Part shown: piece after piece, positions 9,057 to 19,609 of the stretch | Layout: every line of letters begins with the position of its first letter | Numbering within the stretch: the stretch's first letter is position 1 | Source of the DNA: Chromera velia | Taxonomy: Eukaryota; Sar; Chromeraceae | Direction of reading: 5' to 3' | Assembly (NCBI GenBank): GCA_018398765.1 | Contig: JAHBMJ010005647.1 | Location: 1-20,000 of the forward strand | DNA: 20,000 nucleotides | Position numbers and translations under genes: made by a program | The notes under the pieces: model-generated | What the model was told of the DNA's origin: nothing | Seen by the model: only the letters and a program-made list of their open reading frames with translations | Databases searched by the model: none

Positions 9057-10433
9057 ATGATCAGGTGTTCCGTGTTCTTCATTTTGTTCCAACTGTACTC
9101 GCTCGCTGCGAGTAGGCAACAGAAGAGGGGAGAAGGGAACCAAAACGTACCCATCTCGGCCTACCTGGGAGGGACAGTGGGGAGTGCACTCTTCTCCCGG
9201 TCTTCTCGGTCAAGAAGGCGCCTGTCTCCGTTTGCACCTTTTCCTGAAACGCAGTCTCCGCAACCGTTGTCAAGACTTGCAGATCAGGTTTCGATTGAAG
9301 ACATTCAAGATGACATCTCCGAAGAGGAGGAGACGGAAGATGCCGATGCTGAATCTACTCAGCAGTCTGCCCCACCGGAAGCTGGTGGGTACGGTCCTGT
9401 GTTTGAGTTGCTTAACGATCTCCCAAACGTGACTACGCAGGGAACTGTGACAGACAACGACCTTCGGACCGCAGTGGAGACTTCCCTTGAGCGCACTGGG
9501 TCCTACCTGGATCCTCTGGAGCATCTTCCGTTTGTATTGGAAGAAGAGGGAGGGGCAGGGGAGTTTGAGGAAGAGGAGGAGGAAGAGGAGGAAGAGGAGA
9601 CGGAATTCAGACCGATGACTGTTGTTCCCCCTTTCAACGACACCACTTGGGAGAAAATGGGAGAGATGGACGTGGGAGAGACTCCTGACTTGGCAGTGCC
9701 CGCGTTTGAGTTCTATGTCGAGGCTGCAAGAGCCGACCCGAGTAGAACTGAACCCACAGACGGACTCACCCTTAGAAAAGAATACGATGCATTAGGGTCC
9801 GAGCTAGAAGAGATAGAGCAGGCTCTGCAAGAAGTCACAGAAGAAATGGAGACAGAATTTTATGGCGAAGAAGGTGAGGAGGATGAAGAAAGCGGAATGC
9901 CGTTCCTATTTTCAGAGGGGGGATTGAAATCGGAAGAGGATCAGGAAGAAATGCTAAAGAAATTTGACGAGAGCATAGCGAGAATGGAAAGGAGGAACGC
10001 TTACATTCAGGAGATGCAAAAAGTAGCTAGGGGGGAAAAGGACAGTGCAGAGGAGACGGAAGATGAAGTCTCTCTTGAAGAGGGTGACTTAACTGAGCTA
10101 GAGAGGAAATACGGTGAAACAATGCGAAAATTCTTCTCATTCCGACAAAAAGTGGCTCCAGGTCTGAAACTCGAACAGGAGGCAGCCGCACGTTTTGAAG
10201 AACATCCGTGGGACTTCGGGGAGGGAATGTTGGAAAACCTCAAAGGTGGGTGCATGGGGACGTGTGCGGCTTGTTGCCTTTGCTTACGTTTGTTTCTCCA
10301 TTCCTGCATTCATGACAGCATCTTATTTATGCATGGTACAATGACTGTCTCCCAGGAAAATGAGAAGAGCTTTTTCTGTTCCCCTCCTCCTTTCCCTCTC
10401 TCTATTTCCCTCTGATTCCCGCTCCGCCCCTCG

Positions 10434-10464
<31 letters not shown>

Positions 10465-13400
10465 TGTGTGTGGGTGTGTGTGCGTGTGTGTGTGTGTGTG
10501 TGTGCGTGTGTTCGCCTCTGCCTGTACCTGTGCCTGAGTGACATGTTTTTGAATGGAGCACGTCTATTCGCAGTCTTCAGAGTCGCCTTTTGCTCCGACA
10601 CACCGCATCACAGCAGACAAAGAGACCAAACACACAAAAACACGAAACCCGCGAAGCAAGTTTTTATTTTAGTTCACTTGTTTGATCCCTCTCTCTATCA
10701 TCTGTAGAGGACGCTGATCTGCACTACGAGGATTTGCGGCGTTTGGTTCCCGAGTTGCCCTCTGACTGGAGTCAAGTCGGCTTCCTTGAACTTGAGAACG
10801 AATTCCGGGAGGACGGGGAACTGGGCAGGTCGTTGGAGCCGGAAGAGAGGGCAAACGCCATGGACATTTGCAAAGAGATGCAAGAAATCTTAGGCGCCTT
10901 TGCAGTCTTTGCTTCAGGGGTGGGTCAGTTGGTCGTTGTTGCGCATCGAATCATTTCATGCCGTTCTTTCCTGATACTCTTGGGCGTGCGGTTGTTGTAC
11001 TTCAACTCTTGCATTCAATGAATCTCTTTGTTTCCTTTTTCATCCAAAAGATATTTTCTTTCTGACAGCTCCCTCTCCGCGTGACTGCGTACAGCGTCAG
11101 AGTGATCGAGCGGCTTTTCTCCGCAGCCTTCAAAGAACTCAGTCCCTCTCTTCTGTTCCCGCCCCCCTTTCTGACGATGTATTCCCTTCTTCCTTCTTTG
11201 TGCGCTGACGATTGTCCCTGGAATCAAGGATGCAGGAAGGCTTTCCCTCCCTCCCATTTTCTGCCCACCCCTCTTGACTCTTCCCTCCCTTCCCCTTCCT
11301 GACTCACCCACCCACCCAGCAATTCACTCACTCATCCACTCACTTGCTCACTCTCTTTTATCATGTGTTCATTCAGTCTTGCCCGCGTTTCTCCACCTGG
11401 ATAGATCGACTCAGCATGCGAGTGGGTGAGTGCCCGGTACTATCCGTCATGCCTGCATGCAGGCCGCAACGAAGGGCCCCATAGGGGAAGACGCCGACGG
11501 CAAGCAGAGGTTTGAGTTTGAGTATGGAGGAACGGTGCGGGAGATATGGCGGGAATATGAAGAGGGACGGAAGATGAGGGCCGACATCAAGAGACAGAAG
11601 AAGGAGAGGTTGGCCGAGTTGATGGAAGCAGAGCAAGAACTGGACAATGAAGCGCCAGGTGAGAAGGGAAAGGGGAAAAAAGAGGATGATGACGAGGAGG
11701 ACACATCATCGAAAAAGGCCAAAAAGGGAAAGGAAAAGGAAACCGGGAAGAAAAAGGAGAAGAAGGAAAAGGAAAAGGACGAAGAGGAAGATGACGAGCT
11801 TGCAGAGGTCTTTGCTGACCTCGAAGAAGAAATGGGAGGTGACGACAGCACAGGAGAAAAGTCCGAAAAGGAAGAATCGGACGAGAAAAGCGCGGGGTCG
11901 AAGGGTCTGTTTCTGTCATCTTTCAGCAAAGAAAAAGGGACAAAAGAGAAGAAAGAAAAAGAGCAGTGGGAAGACGAGCATAGACTGCCTCCTGCAAGGC
12001 TTTATGCGGGTCTCTTGACACCCGGATTCGAAGCTTACGCAGAGAAGGTGGAGAATCGTGACCTCCAGCTGAGAGAGGACGCACGCTTCCACACAGTTGA
12101 TGAAGAAGTCGACGCCCTCATTCTCGAGGTACTTCCGTCCATCCGTCCGTCTGTTTGGGTTTTCGAAAGTGCGTGAGAGAGGAGAGGAGAGTGGCGACTG
12201 ACGTGGAGTGGTTTCGTTTTTTTATGAGAGTGGGAAGGGGATGCGATCAGCAAATAATGCGTGTCCATCCGGGTGATTGTGTGTGCCTGTCTTTGGCGAC
12301 CATTTTTTTTTTCGCTGTGTGTGGCATTTTTGTCTCTTTCCAGCTTCGAGTGGGTCGAACTTCTCCCTTTTTTCGTCAATTTGTCGTTTCTTTCCGCTTT
12401 CAACTTGTCTCCTTTTTCCTCCACGTACTCGTTATCGTGTCCACTCTCCCTCTCTGTTTGCATCTTCTTCCCCTTTTCCCGTTGTGTGTTTCACCTCCGT
12501 TTATGTGCTCCTCTTCCCTTTTCAGTTGGAGGAGAAGGAGAAGAAAGAAACAGCAGGCAAGATCAAAGCGAAGGAGAGCGGGATAAAAAAACCGCGGTCT
12601 GCCTCTCGAGAAGAAAGGGTTGCGCGGAAAGAAGCGGCTTATGACATTCTCGAAGTCATCGGGAAACGCAAACGTAACGAAGGGCCTTTTGGGAACCTCT
12701 TCGGTGCTCGAGGATTCGGTTTGATTCCTTGCAGAGAGCGACGTGCAGCTTTCGGGAGATCGATCGACGATTCCCTTGGGACGTCTCCTCCGAGGGATCC
12801 AGTGGCTCTAGGAGAGATTCCTTCGGGTCTTGCAACACAAGCAATCAGGGGGGCCCTAGGGTGGTCCGCGGTGCTCTCCCGTTTGTTCTCGTCAATTTTT
12901 GTTCCCGGAGATTCGGCACATTGGAGAAAGGTGCTGGCGTTCATGGGAGGATTCTTGGCGCTTCCGTTTATCTCGGAAAAGTTGGTCCCACCTGCAATGA
13001 CGTTTGCAGCCATTCTCGCAGCTGGCTTCATGTCGAGCAGAGGCGCTCCCCCGGTAAGTCAGTTGGTGGGTGGGGCCTGCGTGTGGTCTGTGAGGGGTTT
13101 GAAGAAAGAGAGAGAGACGAGGTAGCTGAAGCGTTTGTGTTTGTTCTCTTCATTTGTACGTTGGTCCCCGATTCCGTTGTTTTTCTTTCGCTTTGTGATG
13201 TGATGTGTGCCATGTTCCTCTCCTCTTCGACATCCTCTATGTGTGTCGACTTTGGATCTCAAAGTCTTCTTTCTGCGTTGCTGCTTGCTTGCTTGCTTGC
13301 TTGGGGACCTTGTATAGACGGAAAACCGCGCAATCCCGTTGTCTGGCTTGGTGTGCCTGTAAGTCGACTTGTTCGATTTCACCGCGTGATGTTGCTTGGG

Positions 13401-13799
13401 GCTTGGACATTGTGGCGGATGTTTATTTGATATGCTTTCTGTCTGCATGTCGATCTGTCGATTTGTCTGCCCCCCGTACGTGCGTGCGTGCAGCCCCGTC
13501 GAGTGTATGCGGGGGGGCGAATGAGGCCTCAGACGGACCCCCCGTCTCCTTTCACGATCTTCTCGACCCTCTTGGTCGTCGGGCTGGCTGCTCTAAGCGG
13601 CATCCTCTTCTCTTCGGCTTTCCGGCTCTTCAACCGTTCCCCTATCCCCATTTCCCCCCGGCAGATCACTGCCCTGTCAGTCGTAACGTCCCTTATTGTA
13701 GCTGCGGGGCTCTTCAAGACATACCAGCCCAAGCAGCAAGAGCTGGACTTCGACGATAGTCCTGGCATTGATGCAGTGCCGGCGACGGGGAGGAGGTGA
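9057..13799 (+). CDS. Six-exon gene: acidic coiled-coil protein with signal peptide and C-terminal membrane segments, function unknown
   Basis: Proposed exons: 9057-10245, 10708-10923, 11069-11178, 11463-12128, 12526-13053 and 13494-13799. All junctions are GT-AG, the phases are consistent, and the sum is 1004 codons plus stop. Exon 3 and its borders (donors GTCAGT and GTATTC) are the least certain. ATG 9057 is the first after an in-frame TAG at 8973. Residues 1-20 form a signal peptide (IRCSVFFILFQLYSLAAS), followed by a basic stretch (LFSRSSRSRRRLSPF) like a plastid transit peptide. A long acidic part follows, with a Glu tract near residues 161-183. Exon 4 encodes a Lys/Glu-rich coiled coil. 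The C-terminus holds hydrophobic segments at about 863-896 (possibly a hairpin), 923-946 and 960-977, then an acidic tail. A thylakoid, plastid-envelope or other endomembrane protein is the inference. I recognise no family. Confidence 0.75.
10427..10512. repeat. (CT)n / (GT)n microsatellite inside an intron
   Basis: CTCTCT runs pass into GTGTGT runs with occasional GGGT and GCGT steps. The tract lies inside intron 10246-10707 of the six-exon gene and interrupts no exon. Confidence 0.93.
13283..13303. repeat. (CTTG)n microsatellite inside an intron
   Basis: Several tandem CTTG units in the last intron (13054-13493) of the six-exon gene. Confidence 0.8.
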
Positions 13800-13990
13800 C
13801 TGCCTCCTCCTTGGTTTGTACTTTGTATTGCATTTCTTCACAGGTTTAATGAATACGCCGAGAGAGTCGTCTGTGTTATCTATGTTTGCTTTATCCTTGT
13901 ACTTAGTAATGGTTTTTCAAGGGCTGTAAGCACCGTTGATATCAGGTTCTAACTCATCATAGTTCATGAGAAATCGACCTCCAAACTTTG

Positions 13991-14085
13991 CTAAATTCCT
14001 CTAAATTCCTGTTTTAAATTCCTTCAAATTTCTGTCTAAATTCCTCTAAATTCTTGTCTAAATTCCTTTAAATTCCTATATATAT
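13991..14085. repeat. Tandem CTAAATTCCT repeats
   Basis: About eight imperfect units of 10-13 bp built on CTAAATTCCT, ending in TATATATATAGG. The block lies about 190 bp after the stop of the six-exon gene, in its 3' flank. The rest of 13800-14281 shows nothing else. Confidence 0.85.
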
Positions 14086-14281
14086 AGGTCTTTGCACGGT
14101 AGGGTTTTGGGGTATATGTAGTGTAGTGTCCTACTTCCCGGCGCCGCCATCCCGCCGCCACCGTTCGGTCCTTCTCGCATGCATGCCGCCTTTGTTTCGA
14201 TCGCCCGCCTCCGCACTCTGTCTGTCTGGCCCCGGAAAGCTTGTCTTTACGTTCGCGCAGGGACCGGTCAGATTTAATCCG

Positions 14282-14321
14282 CCTTCAGCCTAAGGACGAG
14301 AAAAGGTGCATAGGCTGAAGG
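14282..14321. other. Perfect 11-bp stem, 18-nt loop
   Basis: CCTTCAGCCTA (14282-14292) is the exact reverse complement of TAGGCTGAAGG (14311-14321). The loop carries GAGAAAAGGTGCA, which is also part of the inverted repeat shared with 16137-16153. Confidence 0.75.
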
Positions 14322-16153
14322 TGCAAGGTACTTTAGACGAATGCACTTGAATTCAGGTGCATTCATCAGGTGCATTGTTTCTACTATAAAAACAGAAATT
14401 AAAGAGCCGTCCCCTAGGGTTTCTAACCATTAAAAGCCGCCTAATTCAATGCCTAAACACTCTTTCTCATATAGCATAGCTGCACAATCTTTTACTATAA
14501 GAATTTGATTGAAAAACATATAAAAAGTTGATAAAAACCGATAACAAGTCTCGTTTTTAAATTATGAAAACGATCCTTTGAACTGGATTCAACTACACTG
14601 CAGCATTTCACTTTTTGCAAATGCATTTTCATATCATTCATCAACAAATCGAAAAACAGCAAAAGCATTCCAACGATGGGGAATCTTCTCAATTTTGTGG
14701 AGAAACGGGCTAAACGGTGCTGTCCGAAGCATGAAAGACATGCCGCTGCCTGAGCAAAGAATGAAAGAGGTACAGTCATGTTGCTGACTGAGTAGATAGT
14801 GGAAGAGACGGAGACATGCTGCTGACTGAGTACTAGAGAATGAAAGAGGTGCAGTCATGTTGCTGACAGAGCAGAGAGTGAGATAGATGGAGCCAGGCTG
14901 CTCCCTGTGCAGAGAATGAGAGAGATGCAGTCATGCTGCTGTCTGAACTCAGAATAAAAGATGTGTAGTCGTGCTGCTGCCTCAGCAAAGAATGAAAGAG
15001 GTGCAGTCATGCTATTGGCTGAGGAAAGAATGAAAGAGGTGCAGTCATGCCGCTGACTGAGCAGAGAGTGAAAGAGATGCCGACAGGCTGCTGCTTGAAC
15101 AAAGAATGAAAGAGGTGCGGTCATGCTGCTGATAGAGCAGAGAGTGATATAGAGCGAGCCATGCTGCGGCCTGAGCCGAGAATGAGGGAGGTGCAGTCAT
15201 GCTGCTGCCTGGGCAGAGAGTGAAAGAAGTGTAGTCCTGAAACTGACTGAGCACTGCCAGAGAGTGAGAGCGATGGAGTCATGCAGCTGACTGTGCAAAG
15301 AATGAAAGAGGTACAGTCATGCTGCTGCCTCGGCAGAGACTGAAAGAAATGCGGACGTGCCGCTCCTGGGCAGAGAGTGAGACGGAGTGAGAGGGACGCA
15401 GTCCGGCTGCTCGTGAGCAGAGAATGAAAGAGATGCGGTCATGCTGCTGTCTGAGCAAAGAGGTGCAGTCATGCTGTTGCCTCAGCAAAGAATGGAAGAG
15501 GTGCAGTGACTGTCATGTTACTGACTGAGCAGAGAGTGAGAGCGATGGAATCATGCTGTTGCCTGACCAGAGAATGAAAGAGGCGCAGTCACGCTGCTGC
15601 CTCGGCAGAGAGTGAAAGAAAAGTAGAGGTGCCGCTCCTGGGCAGAGAGTGAGACATGCAGAGAGAGAGGGACCGTGTCACGCAGTCAGGCTGCTCATGA
15701 GCAGAGAATGAAAGAGATGCGGTCATGCTGCTGTAGGAGCAGAGAGTGAAAGAGGTGTAGTCATGCTGTTGACTCAGCAGAGACTCCAGAGAGAGAAAGA
15801 GGAACAGTCATGTTACTGGTCGACTGCAAGAGTATCATGCATGCATTGCATCAGATGATATGGATCTGCATATGCATGCATACGCATGCATCTTTGCATG
15901 CGAGACTGCATGCAGGGCGGCGCACAATTAAAAGAAGCGCTATAGAGGCGTTGCACGGGCGCCGCGCCAGTGAAGGGCCCCGTCAGCTGCTGCATCTTCA
16001 CCTAGACATACCTATAGACATGCAACTCTTAAAACAATCTCTTTGCTCCACACAATGCACCTATCAGGTGCATCCAGGTGCATAGGTGCAAATCAGGTGC
16101 ATCAGGTGCATTTTTTGAGAATGCACCTTTTCTGGAATGCACCTTTTCCCGTC
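14295..16153. mobile_element. 1.86-kb block bounded by inverted GGTGCAT repeats (possible non-autonomous element)
   Basis: GACGAGAAAAGGTGCAT (14295-14311) is matched at 16 of 17 positions by the reverse complement of 16137-16153. Inside both ends the motif CAGGTGCAT recurs (14354, 14367; 16065, 16075, 16094, 16103) together with inverted copies. Between them lies a large minisatellite and no transposase frame. No target-site duplication was found, so a mobile origin is only one reading. A pair of related repeat clusters flanking the minisatellite is the other. Confidence 0.5.
14740..15818. repeat. Minisatellite, unit about 38-41 bp, roughly 25-28 copies
   Basis: Degenerate tandem units contain GAATGAAAGAGGTGCAGTC followed by an ATGCTGCTG and CTGAGCAGAG module. 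Copies vary by substitutions and small length changes. Because many units are near 39 bp, short frames stay open on the minus strand (motif MTAPLSFFAQAAA), but they end after at most about 90 codons and change frame, so coding is unlikely. Confidence 0.92.
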
Positions 16154-16218
16154 TCGCTGAAATCGTTCATTCCGTTTGTCTGGTTATGAGATAGGGGTCT
16201 AGATATGGGGGGGGGGTT

Positions 16219-16352
16219 GGCGTAGTATATAGAGAGGTGTCTAGGGGCTACGCCTTAAGGGCGTTGTATATAAAGACGTTTTACCCGAGGGGCAACGCCC
16301 CTAGGGTGTTGTGTTGTATGTATAAGGTTTTAGATAAGCTACGCCCCTTCAT
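16219..16352. repeat. Small GGGCGTT...ACGCCCC module, copy 1
   Basis: Contains GGGCGTTGTATATA (16259-16272) and ACGCCCCTTCAT (16341-16352), both found again in copy 2 in the same order. CTAGGGGC (16241-16248) and GCCCCTAG (16297-16304) form an internal inverted repeat. A variant left word, GGCGTAGTATATAG, at 16219 suggests tandem or nested insertion. Confidence 0.6.
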
Positions 16353-16907
16353 TGACCAAAAAATAAACAGAACTCACAAATAATCATATGGTGTTATCCA
16401 GCTTACATCAATCAACACCCTTTAATATATCAAAATCTGTTTTTTAAATTCAAATCAAACATTTATTATAGAAATTTATGTTATTTTATGTTTAATCATC
16501 AATGTTATATGATTCATCATGCACTTTGTCATATCCTGTCATCATTCATAACCTCTTTCTACCTTCGCAGCACCAACAAATGCCCTTACTTTCCTTTTAC
16601 CTTCCCTTTCACCGCCTTTCACACTAGCAGACGACGCATACTTTTAAATTTATAGTAACCTTCCTCTCTCTTCAACTTTCTCTATGTTCTTCCACTCCAA
16701 CAAATAGTTTCTATACCGAGACTAAGCTGTTATGATGCAAAGACAGATGTGGAGTAGCAATCCTTTGAAATCAATTAGAGTTATGACCCTTGCATAGAAG
16801 AAGGTCTTTGCCGGCATGCAGGTCTAAAAAAATTTAAAAAAACGGCTCTTGAAGGCTCGTGCATGGCCCTGGAAAGCGCTCTCCCAATGCCCCCTTACAC
16901 CCCTACA
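16353..16907. other. AT-rich spacer between two repeat modules
   Basis: No coding frame, RNA or tandem repeat was recognised. It is bounded by the direct repeat ACGCCCCTTCAT on the left and copy 2 of the small module on the right. Confidence 0.55.
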
Positions 16908-16988
16908 GGGGCGTTGTATATAGCTGACACCCCCCCCCCGAGGCGCTATATACACGCAAGGCCTACAACGGTGATAACGCCCCTTCAT
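16908..16988. repeat. Small GGGCGTT...ACGCCCC module, copy 2
   Basis: GGGGCGTT (16908-16915) is the exact reverse complement of AACGCCCC (16976-16983), and TATATAG/CTATATA words are nested inside. The block could fold as an imperfect hairpin of about 76 bp, as a tiny MITE would. Confidence 0.6.
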
Positions 16989-17292
16989 AAGATGTTATGA
17001 TAGCAATTCTAGATCCCTATGTCATGAGTCTGTCATCTCTCAGCATTGCTAGTTTAAGTTCAAGTCCAAGTTTAACTGTGAATCTCTCGACTCTACAAAT
17101 GGCTAAAGATCTTCTGATATCATATCCCTTAGTTGACTGAGACCTTCAGACTGAGCTGGATCTATAGATCTGCCTCTCTGTCTAGGCCTCATCTCTGGTT
17201 TAGCTCTCCGTCTGTCCTGCCGCTACCTCCAAAGCGGTAGGAAGTTACTACAGTAGGCATATATGCATGGCTTCAGTAAATATGTCATTAAT

Positions 17293-17329
<37 letters not shown>

Positions 17330-18118
17330 AAATCATATATATTATTGCATGTCTAGAAAACTCTAAGTGTGCACCGTGTGCATAGTCTCTAAACTTAAAA
17401 ATTGGAAGCCACATGAATTCAGCTAATATTAATTTAAAGATTCATATATATTTTGCGCAGGCCGGTATCAATTATTGATGTTATTTTTTTTAAACACATT
17501 TTTTTTAAAAAAAATAAGTTCTAGCAAAATGTGATGTGATATGATGATTGAAGGTAGATCTTTTTACAAAATATATCAATTTTCACATTTATTTTACTTT
17601 CAAAAAGCATGCATATACAAAACTAGATACAAACTCATTACAAACCGTTGACAGTCAGAGCTTGATTTGGTTTTTTCATATAAATGGTATTCAGCCCTCG
17701 ATCTTACTTTGGCGGCGTTCATTCATGCTTCAAGTTGTACTTGGAATAAACTTGCACCCTAGACTTGCACCAATTTGCCACCAAACCTTTTGTAACCAAA
17801 GGAAACAGAAGCAAATGAATGCACATCCTTGCATCACAGAAACAAGAAGCCATCAGCGTTTGCATGAATATGAAAAACTTCTTTTCATATCCATACACAC
17901 ACCTCGTTTGGCATAACTAACATGAAACCTGTGGTCACATCCAGACCGGCAGGTCACACGTGCTTGTTTGCTCTCTTTACGTGCAGTGCCACGCATGACT
18001 TCTGTCGGGAATCCAGCCCTGTCTCTTCTTCGTTGGGTCAGAGTCGCTATTTCCTCATTCTTTCTCGTACTTTTCATATGACAATAGAAAGACAGAAAGA
18101 GGTATAAAAACGAGGTCT
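16989..18118. other. AT-rich spacer with a (CTAA)n microsatellite
   Basis: Bases 17293-17329 are about nine CTAA units. Homopolymer A/T runs lie near 17490-17515. A 122-codon frame at 17548-17916 starts at TTG and has no recognisable feature. A TATAAAA word lies at 18103, but no gene could be attached to it. Confidence 0.55.
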
Positions 18119-18547
18119 CACTCTCACACAGCTGCTCACACTCATCCTCCCATGCACATGCTCACACTCACATCTAGACTCACATTCATCAGAGAAACGC
18201 GTGCAATCGTTCAGACAGTCTCATGCTGGTAATTGTATGGTCACGCACTTATAGTCAACTCATACCAAAGTATGTACCTGTTTCAATGTATCTATAATCA
18301 CCTACGGTCCTCGAAAAACTTTGGAGTATGTGCACTCATCCCTCATCCCGCCTCGATCCCCATTTTCCTCGTTCTTTCTCACGCTTTTTTGTAGAACGAT
18401 GCACAGACTGAAAGCGGCACACATAAAACGATACCGGCAGTACCAGCGTCTGTAAGGGGGTAATGCAAGGGCTCATGTAAGTATGCCCACGTATCATAAA
18501 TACACAGGAGTACTCAACATTGGCGCAGGTTGAACGCACAGACTCAC
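18119..18547. other. CTCACACTCA-rich stretch and spacer
   Basis: Bases 18119-18190 repeat CTCACACTCA-like words. The rest up to 18547 has no clear gene. The sequence just before 18548 looks like a decayed first unit of the following tandem repeat. Confidence 0.5.
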
Positions 18548-18955
18548 AAAGCGTACCCTCTTGCCACAGACACATAGCAGCACCAGCAGCTACAAGGACG
18601 GAAACGAAAACACACATTGTCAAAGCATGCCCACTTTCCGCAGACATACTGCAGGCAGCGGCGACAGACAAAGACGGAAACGAAGACATACAAAGCGTAC
18701 CCTCTTACCGCAGACACATAACAGCACCAGAAGCTACAAGGACGGAAACGAAGACACACATTGTCAAAGCATGCCCACTTTCCGCAGACATACTGTATAG
18801 GCAGCGGCGACAGACAAAGACGGAAACGAAAACACACAAAGCGTACCCTCTTGCTGCAGACACATAGCAGCACCAGCAGTTAGAAGGACGAAAACGAAGA
18901 CACATAAAGCATGCCCACTTTCCGGAGACATACTGCAGCACCAGCGGCGAAAATG
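18548..18955. repeat. Dimeric tandem repeat, 72-bp monomer
   Basis: Monomers start at 18548, 18622, 18692, 18766, 18838 and 18906 with AAAGCGTACCC (A type) or AAAGCATGCCC (B type), alternating A-B-A-B-A-B. Each contains a CAGACA-ATA word and a GACGGAAACGAA-like word. The dimer period is 144-146 bp. The block ends about 85 bp from the 3' end of the peptidase exon on the minus strand, so it may lie in that gene's 3' untranslated region. Confidence 0.88.
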
Positions 18956-19038
18956 TATGAAACTGAGGCTGACACAGGAGCGAGAGACATACTTTGGACA
19001 CTTGGCCATTGTCTCGCGAGCTGACACACTTGCAGCTT

Positions 19039-19609
19039 TCAGTGACCAGAAATAGTGCAACTCCATTTCAGCTCAGGCGAGATGGGTCCACCCAGTCTCT
19101 GAAGAGCTGGCGAATGCGCACAAATGGCGTCGATGCACACTCCGACATTGAAACCGGTGGTTGCTGTGCAGCCGCCATGCGTATATACGCCAACGATGTG
19201 GCCCTGCTTGTTGAGTATGCCTGCTCCCGATGTACCACCCATTGTGTCGATTGACGTGTACCGTAGCTGTATGTCGGTGATACCGGTTAGAGGACCCGCC
19301 TTGATTTCCTTACGGCGTCCTGCCGGATGCTGGATGATGCAGAGCATCTCATCAACACGCGCGGCGGACAGCGTCACCTCCGTGACGCCCCAAACCGAGC
19401 CCGTGGACTTGCCGCCCGCGTTGTTGCCCAGGCGTAGAATTGCGTAGTCGGGGCTACCATGACGATGCTCAACGAGTGCCATAACGGGGAATTCATCGAC
19501 CGTCGTAGGGTTGCCGGACATGTTAGTCTGGTAGTTCATGTTCACGTGCATGCGCTGCGCAAGCATCGCAGGAGGTAAGTTCGAGCCGTCTGTGGCCTTA
19601 GGCAGCAGT
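19039..19609 (-). CDS. 3' exon of a trypsin-like serine peptidase (bacterial V8/trypsin-2 style), 5' part missing
   Basis: The exon probably starts at 19609 after a CATTCCTTAG acceptor (minus strand) and ends with TGA at 19039, giving about 189 residues. Conserved parts in order: NMNYQ after the His region, catalytic Asp in PDYAILRL (codon 19449-19447), the IIQHPAGRRKEI loop, and the nucleophile Ser in GGTSGAG (codon 19230-19228), then GHIVGVYTHGG. This order matches secreted or effector-associated trypsin-like peptidases common in bacteria. The catalytic His normally lies just before the first residues seen (LLPKATDGS), so it should be in the preceding exon. No such exon is visible in 19610-20000; it is beyond the window or lost. 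The usual GNSG/GSSG is GTSG here. Activity cannot be judged. Confidence 0.8.

Noticed and set aside
14740-15818. CRISPR array
   Set aside because: Units are contiguous and degenerate with no unique spacers, and the context is eukaryotic.
17548-17916. 122-codon open frame
   Set aside because: It starts at TTG, lies in AT-rich spacer and shows no domain or signal.
18336-19066. Overlapping frames on both strands with repeated Cys-rich or Thr-rich motifs
   Set aside because: They are produced by the 72-bp tandem repeat; the 146-bp step between units breaks the frame on the plus strand.
19569-19577. Strong splice-donor-like GAGGTAAGT on the plus strand
   Set aside because: The coding evidence at this place is on the minus strand; the match is likely chance.
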